Notes: generated by a model from the letters alone, not told the origin. 46,391 bases of DNA from Candidatus Omnitrophota bacterium (GCA_018824145.1 JAHJHC010000114.1:1-46391); one strand, 5' to 3'; shown: positions 1 to 9,730, numbered from the stretch's first letter. Numbers and translations are program-made.

Positions 1-519
1 TGAACCTGTAAGATAAATCTTCTTGATGTCTTTTTTCTCCGTTCCTATACATTGAAAAATCGCGCTGTGCTCGCTGTCAACAGGTAATATCTCTACATTA
101 TTCTTCTTTATCTTCTTCATAATAATATCACCTGCCATCACCAGCGCCTCTTTATTTGCCAGCGCAATTTTTTTTACTTTGCTAACTGCAGTCAATATCG
201 GGAGAAGTGCGGATGCGCCTACGATACCGACTATAAGCGTATCTACGCTTATATCTTCCAGCATATTGCATAAGCCGGTTTCACCTTCATAGAGCTTTAT
301 CTTTTTTTTCTTCAACTTCTCTCTTATCTCTCTTGCCTTCTCAATATCGACCACACTGACAGCCTTGGGACGGAATTTATCTATCTGCTTTAATAATAAT
401 CCTATATTGGAGTGAGTAGAGAGGAGAGATACGTTGAATTTATCAGGGAACATGGAAATGACATCGAGGGCGTTTGTACCTATTGATCCTGTTGATCCTA
501 ATAGAGCTATTCTTTGCAT
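1..519 (-). CDS. dxr: 1-deoxy-D-xylulose 5-phosphate reductoisomerase, N-terminal part (runs off left edge)
   Basis: Minus-strand frame from ATG at 519 reads MQRIALLGSTGSIGTNALDVI...ALANKEALVMAGDII...EILPVDSEHSAIFQC, typical of DXR; no stop before the window edge. Confidence 0.93.
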   Translation of the reverse strand, partial: MQRIALLGSTGSIGTNALDVISMFPDKFNVSLLSTHSNIGLLLKQIDKFRPKAVSVVDIEKAREIREKLKKKKIKLYEGETGLCNMLEDISVDTLIVGIVGASALLPILTAVSKVKKIALANKEALVMAGDIIMKKIKKNNVEILPVDSEHSAIFQCIGTEKKDIKKIYLTGS

Positions 520-525
520 ATGGTT

Positions 526-1341
526 TTAACGGAACATTACAATAGTTATGTATATATAAAAAATAGGCGCTGTGAAAAGGATGCTATCGATCACATCCAA
601 CATGCCTCCCAGGCCCGGGAGAAAAGGACTCGAATCCTTTACCCTGTAATCCCGCTTTACAAGACTTTCAGCCAGATCTCCGAGCTGGGCAAAGATACCG
701 ATCAGGATCCCGCTTATCAATATGACACTAAATGACAACCAGCTTAAAAAAGACCTGCTGATTAAAGCGAAAAGTATACTGAATAAAAATCCTCCCAATG
801 CACCTTCCACACTCTTCTTCGGACTTATTCTGGGAATAAGGGGATGCTTGCCGAATTTTGACCCGACCAGATATGCGCCGATGTCCCCTGCCTTTGTTAC
901 CAATAATAAATACGCCACTAACTTATGTCCATTTTCCAGAAAACGTATCTTTACAAGGAACGTAAAAAACCACCCGACGTAAAAAATGCCGAAGAGGGTC
1001 AGGGCGATCAATGTTACTGCATTCTGATTTTCTTTCCTCGTAAACTGTATAAGAAAAAGCACAATCAAAACTAAGATAAAAAATAATGCCTCCCATATAC
1101 CTCCGGCCGGCTTATAGGAATATGTAATATACGGAAGGAGTATCCCGGAAAACATACCAAGATATATAAAGCTACGGGGGAAAACAACAGTCTTTGAATT
1201 GAGCTTAAAAAATTCATATAGCCCTATACCTATAAATATCGAAGAGACAATACTGAATGTCCAGATGGGAAGCAGGAATATCGTTATGATGGTGATGAGT
1301 ATCAGTATTATCGAGGTAAGGCTGCGTCTGGCTATATTCAC
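526..1341 (-). CDS. cdsA: phosphatidate cytidylyltransferase
   Basis: Multi-TM protein with C-terminal SPKKSVEGALGG...GDLAESLVKRDYRVKDSSPFLPGLGGMLDVIDS signature. Confidence 0.93.
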   Translation of the reverse strand: MNIARRSLTSIILILITIITIFLLPIWTFSIVSSIFIGIGLYEFFKLNSKTVVFPRSFIYLGMFSGILLPYITYSYKPAGGIWEALFFILVLIVLFLIQFTRKENQNAVTLIALTLFGIFYVGWFFTFLVKIRFLENGHKLVAYLLLVTKAGDIGAYLVGSKFGKHPLIPRISPKKSVEGALGGFLFSILFALISRSFLSWLSFSVILISGILIGIFAQLGDLAESLVKRDYRVKDSSPFLPGLGGMLDVIDSILFTAPIFYIYITIVMFR

Positions 1342-2033
1342 TTCCCGAACTTCCTTTCTCTTTTCTGATATTCCTCTATTGCATCCTTTAGATCCGATTC
1401 ATTAAAATCAGGCCAGAGCTTCTCGGTTACATAGATCTCAGCATAAGAGATCTGCCACAGTAGAAAATTTGACACACGCATCTGGCCGCTGGTACGGATC
1501 AAAAGGTCAGGATCAGGGCAATCTTTCGTATAAAGATATTCGGAAAAAAGTTTCTCGTCTATTTCAGAGGGTTCTATAGTGCCTTTTCTTGCTAGTTCTG
1601 ACAATGTCTTTGCAGCCCTAACGATCTCCTGCCGGGCACCATAACTTAATGCAATATTTAACATAAGACTTTTATTATCTATAGTATCTTTTTCAGCCTG
1701 TTCTATTTTTTTTCTCAATGGCGTTTCTATTCTTTCCCTTTCGCCGATTATACATAGCCTTACGTTGTTCTCATGAAAAAGCTGCATCTGGGTGCTTAAA
1801 AAATCATCTAACAATCCGAAAAGTGCTTTCACTTCACTCTTCACCCGCTGCCAATTTTCAGCGGAGAAGGCGTAGAGCGTTAAATATTTAACCCCGAATT
1901 TTATAGCGGCAGAAATAATCTTTTTTACAGTCTCTGTCCCTTGCCTGTGTCCCATTATTTTAGGCAGGCCCTTATTTCTCGCCCACCTGCCATTCCCATC
2001 CATTATTATTGCTATGTGTTGCGGGACATTCAT
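1338..2033 (-). CDS. uppS: isoprenyl transferase / undecaprenyl diphosphate synthase
   Basis: MNVPQHIAIIMDGNGRWARNKGLPKIMGHRQG...; the longer ORF to 2090 runs into a palindrome, so the internal ATG at 2033 is preferred. Confidence 0.93.
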   Translation of the reverse strand: MNVPQHIAIIMDGNGRWARNKGLPKIMGHRQGTETVKKIISAAIKFGVKYLTLYAFSAENWQRVKSEVKALFGLLDDFLSTQMQLFHENNVRLCIIGERERIETPLRKKIEQAEKDTIDNKSLMLNIALSYGARQEIVRAAKTLSELARKGTIEPSEIDEKLFSEYLYTKDCPDPDLLIRTSGQMRVSNFLLWQISYAEIYVTEKLWPDFNESDLKDAIEEYQKRERKFGK

Positions 2034-2063
2034 ACTCAAGTTATCTCTACTGCTAATAAATAA

Positions 2064-2101
2064 AAACGCGAATGTGGCTATAAAAAACACGATTCGCGTT
2101 T
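2064..2101. repeat. hairpin with 10-bp arms AAACGCGAAT/ATTCGCGTTT
   Basis: Exact inverted repeat 2064-2073 and 2092-2101, between uppS and the upstream CDS. Confidence 0.7.
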
Positions 2102-2136
2102 CTATGTATACGGTTAAATTTTAATTCCACACGAGC

Positions 2137-2493
2137 CTATTCAATTGCGACAGTATCAGATATATCAGCAGTAACAGATGCATCTTGAGTCTTCAGCGCT
2201 GCATCAAGTTTGGTCTTAAAAGTCACCACTTCTTTTCTTACGGTATCTAAAGAAGATTGTAACTCTCTAACCCGCTTTACCTCTTCACTGTATCTAATAT
2301 TGGACTCGGATAACTGCGCCGCCAACTCTGCTACTCGCCTATCAAGACTTACTGCCCTTGCCTTTTCAATGTTTAGTTGCGTAGCGCTGCCTTGAAGTTG
2401 TGTAGTACTGACTATCGAATTCACAGCGAGAACTATACAAATCAAACTCATTGCAATTGGGATAACCACTGAATAAAATCTATTTTTATCCAT
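2137..2493 (-). CDS. small membrane-anchored coiled-coil protein, unknown function
   Basis: N-terminal TM segment followed by a charged heptad-like region; no family recognised. Confidence 0.6.
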   Translation of the reverse strand: MDKNRFYSVVIPIAMSLICIVLAVNSIVSTTQLQGSATQLNIEKARAVSLDRRVAELAAQLSESNIRYSEEVKRVRELQSSLDTVRKEVVTFKTKLDAALKTQDASVTADISDTVAIE

Positions 2494-2501
2494 ATTCCTC
2501 C

Positions 2502-3233
2502 CTATTTTTTGTATTTTTTCAACCGCTTTTCGATTTCCCTTTTTCTCTCTACTATTTTCTCTATATCTGCCTGGATCTTTTCTATATTCTTGGGAAGTAT
2601 GACCAGCTCGACCCGCCTGTTTTGCCTGCGGCCGTCAGGTGTGTCATTAGACGATACAGGTCTATACTCGCCATAACCAGTAGCAGATACCCTCCTTGGC
2701 TCTATGCCCCGTTCATCCACTATATAATGAAGCACGCTTGTAGCCCTTGAAGTAGAGAGTTCCCAATTCGATTTCCATCCGGAATGTTTTATCGGCTCAT
2801 TATCGGTATGGCCTTCTATCCCTATCTCCCGCTCACCGATATTTTCTTTAAGCACCTTTGCTACTTTATCCAGGACCCCGAATGCATCTTCTTTTATCTT
2901 CGCCTTGCCAGAGTCAAAAAGCACCTCTGTCAGAAATATAATGGCGAGCCCTTTTTCTGCCATCTCAACACGCACTTCTTTTTCTCCTATTTCCTTGGAT
3001 AACTTCTTTTCCAGAAGCACTTTTGCCTTTTCTAGCTCTGATATTTCAGTCTCTTTTTCCTGCTGGAGTTTTTCTAATCTGGCATTCAATGCCTCGATCT
3101 CATTATTAAGAGATTGTATCTTTTCTATATCGCTCCGTCGGCCGCTTTGGAATGTCACAGAACATCCGGAAGTTATCAGGGAAAGAAAAACTATAAAAGA
3201 TATAAAATAGAACGACTTTTTTCCAGGTCTCAT
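2502..3233 (-). CDS. OmpA-family lipoprotein with coiled coil (peptidoglycan binding)
   Basis: Lipobox-like ITSGCS, coiled coil, and OmpA C-terminal motif GHTDNEPI...LSTSRATSVLHYI...GYGEYRPVSSNDTPDGRRQNRRVELVI. Confidence 0.88.
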   Translation of the reverse strand: MRPGKKSFYFISFIVFLSLITSGCSVTFQSGRRSDIEKIQSLNNEIEALNARLEKLQQEKETEISELEKAKVLLEKKLSKEIGEKEVRVEMAEKGLAIIFLTEVLFDSGKAKIKEDAFGVLDKVAKVLKENIGEREIGIEGHTDNEPIKHSGWKSNWELSTSRATSVLHYIVDERGIEPRRVSATGYGEYRPVSSNDTPDGRRQNRRVELVILPKNIEKIQADIEKIVERKREIEKRLKKYKK

Positions 3234-3283
3234 ATCTGAACCTCCTGTTTTTTTCTTTACTATAATACGCTAAGCGTACAAAG

Positions 3284-3532
3284 TCAATTAAAAATTTGCA
3301 ATTGCAAATTTTTAATTGATCCTGAGGAGTCCGCCGCGGCGGACAACGAAGGATCTCTATTAAAATCTGCCCTTGGCAAATTCTTATTGATCCTGATCCG
3401 CCTCAGGCGGAGAAGTATCTTTAATGAGATCCTTCGTCGCTTCGCCCCGTACCGAAAATCTTAATATATTAATACTTTCGGTACGGGGCTTCGCTCCTCA
3501 GGATGATTTGTCGGGAATTTTCCCGACAAATC
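3284..3532. repeat. cluster of palindromes: 36-bp perfect palindrome, three units of a REP-like family, and a terminal hairpin overlapping the hppA stop
   Basis: 3284-3319 perfect palindrome; units at 3318-3357(-), 3389-3420(-), 3426-3506(+); hairpin GATTTGTCGGGA/TCCCGACAAATC 3505-3532. Confidence 0.85.
3445..3488. mobile_element. 44-bp MITE-like palindrome (13-bp terminal inverted repeats CCCCGTACCGAAA/TTTCGGTACGGGG) with flanking CTTCG duplication
   Basis: CTTCG at 3440-3444 and 3489-3493; removing 49 bp restores a 32-bp unit collinear with 19281-19312. Confidence 0.65.
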
Positions 3533-5624
3533 ACTTGATAAAACTGTTACTTATTATAAACGACGCAAAGACAATCGAGACCATTGACATCAACTTTATC
3601 AAAATATTCAATGAAGGACCCGAAGTATCTTTAAAAGGGTCTCCTACTGTATCGCCGACTACTGCTGCTTTATGGCTAAAAGAACCCTTGCCGCCCTCTT
3701 CACCTTTTTCAATATATTTTTTTGCATTATCCCACGTCCCGCCTGAATTAGCCATCATTACTGCCAACGTAAAACCAGAAACGAGCGCCCCCACTAAAAG
3801 CCCAAATCCTGCCTCAATACCCATTACAATCCCTACGACAATCGGGGCTAAAAGTGCCAAAAGTGACGGGAGTATCATTTCTTTCTGCGCACTTTTAGTG
3901 ACAATAGTAACACACTTTGCATAGTCTGGTTCGCATTTATATTCCATCAAACCTTTTATCTCTCTGAATTGTCTCCTTACCTCCTGGACGATACTTGCAG
4001 CAGCCCTACCGACTGCACTCATAGTAAACGAACAGAAAGCAAACGGAAGCATCCCTCCTATAAAAAGACCGGCTAAGAGCCGCGGATTCATTAGATCTGT
4101 ATTTAGAGACTTTCCTAATAAATGGATGTGCTCTCTGTAAGCAGCTATCAATGCCAGGGCTGAAAGTGCAGCAGAGCCTATTGCAAACCCCTTGCCAGTA
4201 GCAGCAGTTGTATTCCCCAATGCGTCTAACGCATCTGTGCGCTCACGTACCTCTGGAGGCTGATGAGTCATCTCTGCATTCCCTCCGGCATTGTCTGCCA
4301 CAGGCCCGTATGCATCTGTTGCCAGGGTAATGCCTAACGTGCTAAGCATGCCCACACTAGCTATACCGACACCGTAAAGCCCGAGATTAAAATCCCTTGC
4401 CCCTCCTGAAAGATAAAAGCTGCAAAGTATGGCTGCTGCCACCACTACAACCGGGACTATAGTAGAGCACATACCTACAGATAAACCACTTATAATTACA
4501 GTAGCCGGCCCCGTGGACGCGGACTTTGCTACATTACGGGTAGGTGAATATTTATCAGAAGTAAAATACTCTGTAGAAAGTCCCATTATAATCCCTGCTA
4601 TTAGACCTGACAAAACTGCCCAATATACCCCTATAAATTCCATGCCTAACACAAATCTTACGACAAAAAATGACGCGATTGCAATCAGAGTAGCACTTGT
4701 AAAAATCCCTTTCCTTAATGCCATAAGAAGCACGTGCTGGTCAGCCTTTTCTTCGGAACGCACAAAAAAAGTACCCACAAGACTCGCAATAACTCCGACT
4801 GCTGCCATTACCATAGGTATAGTAATACCCTTTAAGCTCTTTCCGTATTGTATAAATGCAGCTGACCCAAGTGCCATTGTAGCAACAATAGATCCCACAT
4901 AAGATTCATATAAATCAGCTCCCATACCTGCAACGTCACCGACATTATCGCCTACATTATCAGCAATCACTGCCGGATTACGCGGGTCGTCTTCGGGGAT
5001 ACCTGCCTCAACTTTACCGACGAGGTCTGCGCCGACATCCGCTGCCTTAGTAAAGATCCCTCCTCCTACCCTTGCAAAAAGCGCCATGAAGCTGGCTCCC
5101 ATTCCAAAATTCAACATGGTGCTTGTTATATTCTGAATCCTTACAGCCTCATCAAGACCCCTATAATACCAGTCCAGAAAATAATACCATATACTCAAAT
5201 CCAAGAGTCCAAGTCCCACCACCATAAGTCCCATTACAGCACCGCTTGAAAACGCAACTTGAAGGGCCCTGTTTAGACTGCTCTTAGCGGCATTTGCGGT
5301 CCTGGAACTTGACCTCGTAGAAACGCTCATCCCTATAAATCCGCAAAGCCCTGAAAAAAATCCGCCTGTCAAAAATGCAAACGGGACGAAAATTATAAGG
5401 TAGCCTCTCAGATATAATATAAATAATATGGAAAATACTATTGCAAAGAACAGGCCTACCACCATATACTGCCTTTTAATATACGCGTATGCGCCTTCTC
5501 TTACACAATCTGCAATCTTCTTCATCTCTATGCTTCCCTCATCATAACGCATTATCTTCCAGATTAGAAAAACAGCAAAAAGTATTGCTATTAATGATCC
5601 TATAGGTGCTAGTAATAACATCAA
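3531..5624 (-). CDS. hppA: membrane-bound K+-dependent type ion-translocating inorganic pyrophosphatase
   Basis: DVGADLVGKVEAGIPEDDPRNPAVIADNVGDNVGD, GNTTAATGKGFAIGSAALSALAL, GGTWDNAKKYIEKG, GDTVGDPFKDTSGPSLNILIKL. Confidence 0.96.
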   Translation of the reverse strand: MMLLLAPIGSLIAILFAVFLIWKIMRYDEGSIEMKKIADCVREGAYAYIKRQYMVVGLFFAIVFSILFILYLRGYLIIFVPFAFLTGGFFSGLCGFIGMSVSTRSSSRTANAAKSSLNRALQVAFSSGAVMGLMVVGLGLLDLSIWYYFLDWYYRGLDEAVRIQNITSTMLNFGMGASFMALFARVGGGIFTKAADVGADLVGKVEAGIPEDDPRNPAVIADNVGDNVGDVAGMGADLYESYVGSIVATMALGSAAFIQYGKSLKGITIPMVMAAVGVIASLVGTFFVRSEEKADQHVLLMALRKGIFTSATLIAIASFFVVRFVLGMEFIGVYWAVLSGLIAGIIMGLSTEYFTSDKYSPTRNVAKSASTGPATVIISGLSVGMCSTIVPVVVVAAAILCSFYLSGGARDFNLGLYGVGIASVGMLSTLGITLATDAYGPVADNAGGNAEMTHQPPEVRERTDALDALGNTTAATGKGFAIGSAALSALALIAAYREHIHLLGKSLNTDLMNPRLLAGLFIGGMLPFAFCSFTMSAVGRAAASIVQEVRRQFREIKGLMEYKCEPDYAKCVTIVTKSAQKEMILPSLLALLAPIVVGIVMGIEAGFGLLVGALVSGFTLAVMMANSGGTWDNAKKYIEKGEEGGKGSFSHKAAVVGDTVGDPFKDTSGPSLNILIKLMSMVSIVFASFIISNSFIK

Positions 5625-5638
5625 TCCTCCATTTCTTC

Positions 5639-6871
5639 CTAAGATATTCTAAATGCCTGATTTCTCTTTGACCCTACTGAAACCATGCCTATCTTTACTT
5701 TAGTAATTTCAGCCAGACGCTCGAGGTATGCTCTTGCTTTCTTTGGAAGGTCCCTATATCTTGTAACACTGCCTGTATCCTGGAGCCATCCTTTATGTTC
5801 TTCGTATAAAGGCTTACCATTGTACAAGACATCTATATCTGCCGGAAAATCTTCATATATCTTTCCCTTATATTTATATCCGATACAAATCTTTATATCT
5901 TTCATCTCATCCAGGACATCAAGTTTCGTAACCGCCACTTCGGTGAGTCCATTCACTCCCACAGCATGCCTCACAATCAAGGCATCAAACCATCCGCATC
6001 TCCTAGGCCTTCCGGTAGTAGCGCCAAACTCTTTACCTTTACACCTTATTTTTTCCATAAGGGATTTGTTAAACTCTGTGGGAAAAGGGCCTTCGCCTAC
6101 TCTAGTAGTATATGCCTTTACCACACCTATAACCTTACTTATCTTGGTAGGGCCTACACCCGTACCAGTCAAAGCACCTCCTGCAGTAGCACTAGAAGAT
6201 GTAACATACGGATAGGTACCATGGTCTATGTCTAAAAGTGTCCCTTGTGCGCCCTCGAATAAAATCTTTTTATTTTTATCTATAGCCCTGTTTAACACTA
6301 AGGACACGTCAGCAAGGTATCCCTTTAACCTTCTACCATAATTTAAATACATCCTGTATATCTTTTCAAAATCAAATTCTACGGAATCCTCTAAATTCGC
6401 CTTTAATTTCCGCTTAAGTAAATCCCTGTTTACCAAATCTATCATGCGGATGCCGCACCGCGCCATCTTATCCACATAACAAGGGCCAATACCCCTTCCG
6501 GTAGTCCCAATCTTTGCGCCGCGCCTTTTATCTATAATTTTGTGATAGGGAAAAATTACATGAGCTGCCTGGCTAATCAAGAGATTCCCATCAACCTTAA
6601 TGCCTTTTTTTCTAAGCATACTGATTTCATTTAAAAGTGCTAATGGATCTATAACTAAACCGTTCCCTATAACACATAATTTCCCTTTATGCAGGATCCC
6701 TGAAGGCACAAGATGTAATATAAATTCTCTATCTCCCACGACAACAGTATGCCCTGCATTATTACCGCCCTGATACCTGACAATTATATCAATATCCTGC
6801 GCAAGTATATCTATTATCTTGCCCTTACCTTCATCTCCCCATTGCGCACCTACTACGATTGTACAGGACAT
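5639..6871 (-). CDS. purA: adenylosuccinate synthetase
   Basis: VVGAQWGDEGKGKIIDILA...GRGIGPCYVDK...TTGRPRRCGWFDA. Confidence 0.97.
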   Translation of the reverse strand: MSCTIVVGAQWGDEGKGKIIDILAQDIDIIVRYQGGNNAGHTVVVGDREFILHLVPSGILHKGKLCVIGNGLVIDPLALLNEISMLRKKGIKVDGNLLISQAAHVIFPYHKIIDKRRGAKIGTTGRGIGPCYVDKMARCGIRMIDLVNRDLLKRKLKANLEDSVEFDFEKIYRMYLNYGRRLKGYLADVSLVLNRAIDKNKKILFEGAQGTLLDIDHGTYPYVTSSSATAGGALTGTGVGPTKISKVIGVVKAYTTRVGEGPFPTEFNKSLMEKIRCKGKEFGATTGRPRRCGWFDALIVRHAVGVNGLTEVAVTKLDVLDEMKDIKICIGYKYKGKIYEDFPADIDVLYNGKPLYEEHKGWLQDTGSVTRYRDLPKKARAYLERLAEITKVKIGMVSVGSKRNQAFRIS

Positions 6872-6880
6872 AAAGACTCC

Positions 6881-8113
6881 CTACGGATTCACTGTCAAAA
6901 TCTTTTCTGATATAAGCGGATATCTGGCTATAAAACCAAGTTCTTTATGAGTAAGGGGTTTCTGTGTGTGTACATTAGCGTATCTCACCAACTCAAGGAT
7001 TCTTGTAGCCTCTTTATCATCCTTGAATTTAATCTCGAGTTTCTCATATACATTTCTGAAACCCTTGATCCCGCTATATTCGCCTGCGGTGATCTGTCTG
7101 CCTGTCTCAATAATCTCCGGCTCGCCCCGTCCTAACTCTTCAAAATCATAAAGTTCATAGTTGCGTCTATCCTTCAAGGCACCGTCTGCGTGGATACCGC
7201 TCTCATGCGCAAAGGCATTTGCGCCGACACCCGGCTGATTTATAGGTATAGGTACACCAAAGGCATATGAAGCGTATTTAGCAATCTTCCAGGCATTGTC
7301 CAGCTTGACCCTTTCATCAATATAGTATTTATCCCTGAACCCACTCGAATATTTTATTGCAAGTATTACAGAAACAAGGTCTGCGTTTCCAGCCCTTTCT
7401 CCCATACCGTTTACAGTAGTATTTATATATGCATCACACCCAGCGTCAATCGCTGCCTTTGCACCGCTGATAGAGCACGCCACTACCATACCGAGGTCAT
7501 TATGACAATGCAGCTCTATAGGCAAGTTCACTTCACTTGCAAGGATATTGACCCTCTTATAAATCGAAAAAGGGTCGTCATAACCAAGTGTATCGCAATA
7601 TCTAATCCTATCCGCTCCATGGTCTTTTGCTGCCTTTGCAAATTTTATTAGATACCGCATGTCAGTCCTTGATGCATCCTCTGCGTTCACGCCTACAATC
7701 TTTAACTTTCTTTTTCTGGCATAGTCCACTGCCTTAGTCATCATCAATAAGACATCGTCTCTCGTCTTTTTCCCCAGAAATTTTCCACTCGTCATCTGTT
7801 CAGACGTAGATATAGAAAGATTCAAATTTTCCACGTCTGTCAGTTCTACTGCCTTTTTTACATCTTCCTTAATAGCCCTCACCCAACCATTAAGGGCAAT
7901 CGGCTTTAAGACACCTTTACGGGCAAGCTCCAAATTGGCATTCAAATAATTAGTCTCGTGACGCGTAACAGGAAAACCAAACTCGCTCCCATATATCCCC
8001 ATCTCATTTAACATAAGATTTATCATGGTCTTCTGGAGCTTAGCGAGTCCCAATCTGGAGGTCTGTACGCCATCCCTGTTGGTTACATCGATGATATATA
8101 TCTTGTTTTTCAT
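6881..8113 (-). CDS. homocitrate synthase / 2-isopropylmalate synthase family protein
   Basis: DVTNRDGVQTSR start, ELHCHNDLGMVVA, NTTVNGMGERAGNADL and HESGIHADG motifs of the DRE-TIM LeuA/NifV family. Confidence 0.85.
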   Translation of the reverse strand: MKNKIYIIDVTNRDGVQTSRLGLAKLQKTMINLMLNEMGIYGSEFGFPVTRHETNYLNANLELARKGVLKPIALNGWVRAIKEDVKKAVELTDVENLNLSISTSEQMTSGKFLGKKTRDDVLLMMTKAVDYARKRKLKIVGVNAEDASRTDMRYLIKFAKAAKDHGADRIRYCDTLGYDDPFSIYKRVNILASEVNLPIELHCHNDLGMVVACSISGAKAAIDAGCDAYINTTVNGMGERAGNADLVSVILAIKYSSGFRDKYYIDERVKLDNAWKIAKYASYAFGVPIPINQPGVGANAFAHESGIHADGALKDRRNYELYDFEELGRGEPEIIETGRQITAGEYSGIKGFRNVYEKLEIKFKDDKEATRILELVRYANVHTQKPLTHKELGFIARYPLISEKILTVNP

Positions 8114-8132
8114 AATAGCTCCTTGATTCAGC

Positions 8133-9716
8133 TTAAAGCTTGATTAATTTCGCATCCAAAATATTCTTAATCTTCCTTATTTCAGAAAGTACTTTTTCAG
8201 GCACTGGGCTATCCACGTTTAATACTGACAGTGTCTTTCCACCCGGTTTTTCGCGGCCGAACGTCATTGTAGCGATGTTTATGTTGTTATTACCACAGAT
8301 GGTCCCTATCTTACCGATAATACCCGGTACATCAATATTGTGAGCTATCAACATATACCCCTGGGGTATAGCATCTACATGGAATTGGTCAATCTTTACG
8401 ATCCTGGCATCCTTCTTTGTAAATAAGGTCCCGGTAACAGATGTGGTACCTTTATCAGTCTTGACTTCTACGGTAATGAGATTCGCATATTCTTCAAGCT
8501 CAGAAGTCTTTGACTCCTTCACTTCTATGCCTCTTTCCTTCGCTACAATAAGCGAATTCACATAATTTACAGTCTCTTGCAGCACCGGAGTAAGAGTCCC
8601 TTTTACAATAGCTACGGTCAACGGAGACACAGTGTATTTGGCAATATCTCCCGAGTACTTTATATCTATCTTTGAAATCCTGCCTTTAGCAATCTGGGCA
8701 ACCAGTCCTCCTATCTTTTCGCTAAGTTCCACATAAGGCTGAAGGATTTTATAGAGCTCTATATCAATACAAGGCACATTGACTGCATTTCTTATTCCAC
8801 AACCTAACAATGCATCCCTTGCACTATTAGCAATATCAATAGCTACATTGACCTGTGCCTCTTCTGTAGAGGCGCCAAGGTGTGGCGTAAGAATAACCTC
8901 TGGGCATTTAAGCAAAGGATTATCTTTGGGAGGTTCCTTTTCATAAACATCCAAAGCCGCACCTGAAACCTTCCCGCTTTTTATACCCTCCAGAAGAGCA
9001 TTTTCATCTACTATGCCGCCCCTTGCACAATTTACTATGCGCACCCCTTCTTTCATATCTTTTATTGCCTTTCGGTCTATAATATGTTTGGTCTTGTCTG
9101 TCAAGGGTGTATGCACTGTAATATAGTCTGACTCTTTGAATATATCTTTCAGGTCAACTGACTCAACCCCTAATTCATTAGCCTTATCTATTGACAGAAA
9201 CGGATCATACGCTATTACCCTCATACCAAACGCAACTGCCCGCTTAGCAACTTCATTTCCAATTCTACCAAGGCCTATTATTCCCAGGATCTTACCGTAC
9301 AACTCTACTCCCATGAATTTTTTCCTCTCCCATTCTCCTCTCTTTGTAGAGGCGTCTGCCTGGGATATATTCCTAGAAAGAGATAGGATAAGCGACATAG
9401 TATGTTCTGCCGTTGAGATGGTATTTCCGCCCGGTGTATTCATGACAATAATGCCCTGCTTTGAGGCTGCTTCTAAATCCACATTGTCAAGACCCACACC
9501 AGCCCTTCCTATTACCTTTAATTTATCAGCACTTTCTATTATCTCTTTTGTAACCTTGGTAGAGCTACGTACTAAAAGCGCGTCATAATCCTTGATAATC
9601 TTTTTCAGCTCCTCCGGCGGAAGTTTCAACTTAACATCCACCTTAAATTCCTTAACTTTCCTCAATACCTCAATCCCTTCTTCTGCCAGAGAATCACTGA
9701 TAAGTATTTTAAACAT
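8133..9716 (-). CDS. serA: D-3-phosphoglycerate dehydrogenase (long form with C-terminal ACT domain)
   Basis: VRSSTKVTKEIIE, GRAGVGLDNVD, GLGRIGNEVAKRA, and C-terminal ACT-like DVPGIIGKIGTICGNNNINIATM. Confidence 0.95.
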   Translation of the reverse strand: MFKILISDSLAEEGIEVLRKVKEFKVDVKLKLPPEELKKIIKDYDALLVRSSTKVTKEIIESADKLKVIGRAGVGLDNVDLEAASKQGIIVMNTPGGNTISTAEHTMSLILSLSRNISQADASTKRGEWERKKFMGVELYGKILGIIGLGRIGNEVAKRAVAFGMRVIAYDPFLSIDKANELGVESVDLKDIFKESDYITVHTPLTDKTKHIIDRKAIKDMKEGVRIVNCARGGIVDENALLEGIKSGKVSGAALDVYEKEPPKDNPLLKCPEVILTPHLGASTEEAQVNVAIDIANSARDALLGCGIRNAVNVPCIDIELYKILQPYVELSEKIGGLVAQIAKGRISKIDIKYSGDIAKYTVSPLTVAIVKGTLTPVLQETVNYVNSLIVAKERGIEVKESKTSELEEYANLITVEVKTDKGTTSVTGTLFTKKDARIVKIDQFHVDAIPQGYMLIAHNIDVPGIIGKIGTICGNNNINIATMTFGREKPGGKTLSVLNVDSPVPEKVLSEIRKIKNILDAKLIKL

Positions 9717-9730
9717 ACATGACTCCTTAA

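Noticed and set aside
2034-2090. N-terminal extension of the uppS ORF (MFFIATFAFLFISSRDNLS)
   Set aside because: It overlaps the AAACGCGAAT hairpin and precedes the canonical MNVPQHIAIIMDGNGRW start.
3284-3532. CRISPR-like array
   Set aside because: Units are palindromic, irregularly spaced, in alternating orientation and few; no uniform spacers and no cas genes in the window.
4429-4902. 157-aa plus-strand ORF opposite hppA
   Set aside because: Antisense to a well-conserved pyrophosphatase; no recognisable domain, likely a codon-composition shadow. The same applies to the other plus-strand ORFs opposite clear minus-strand genes.
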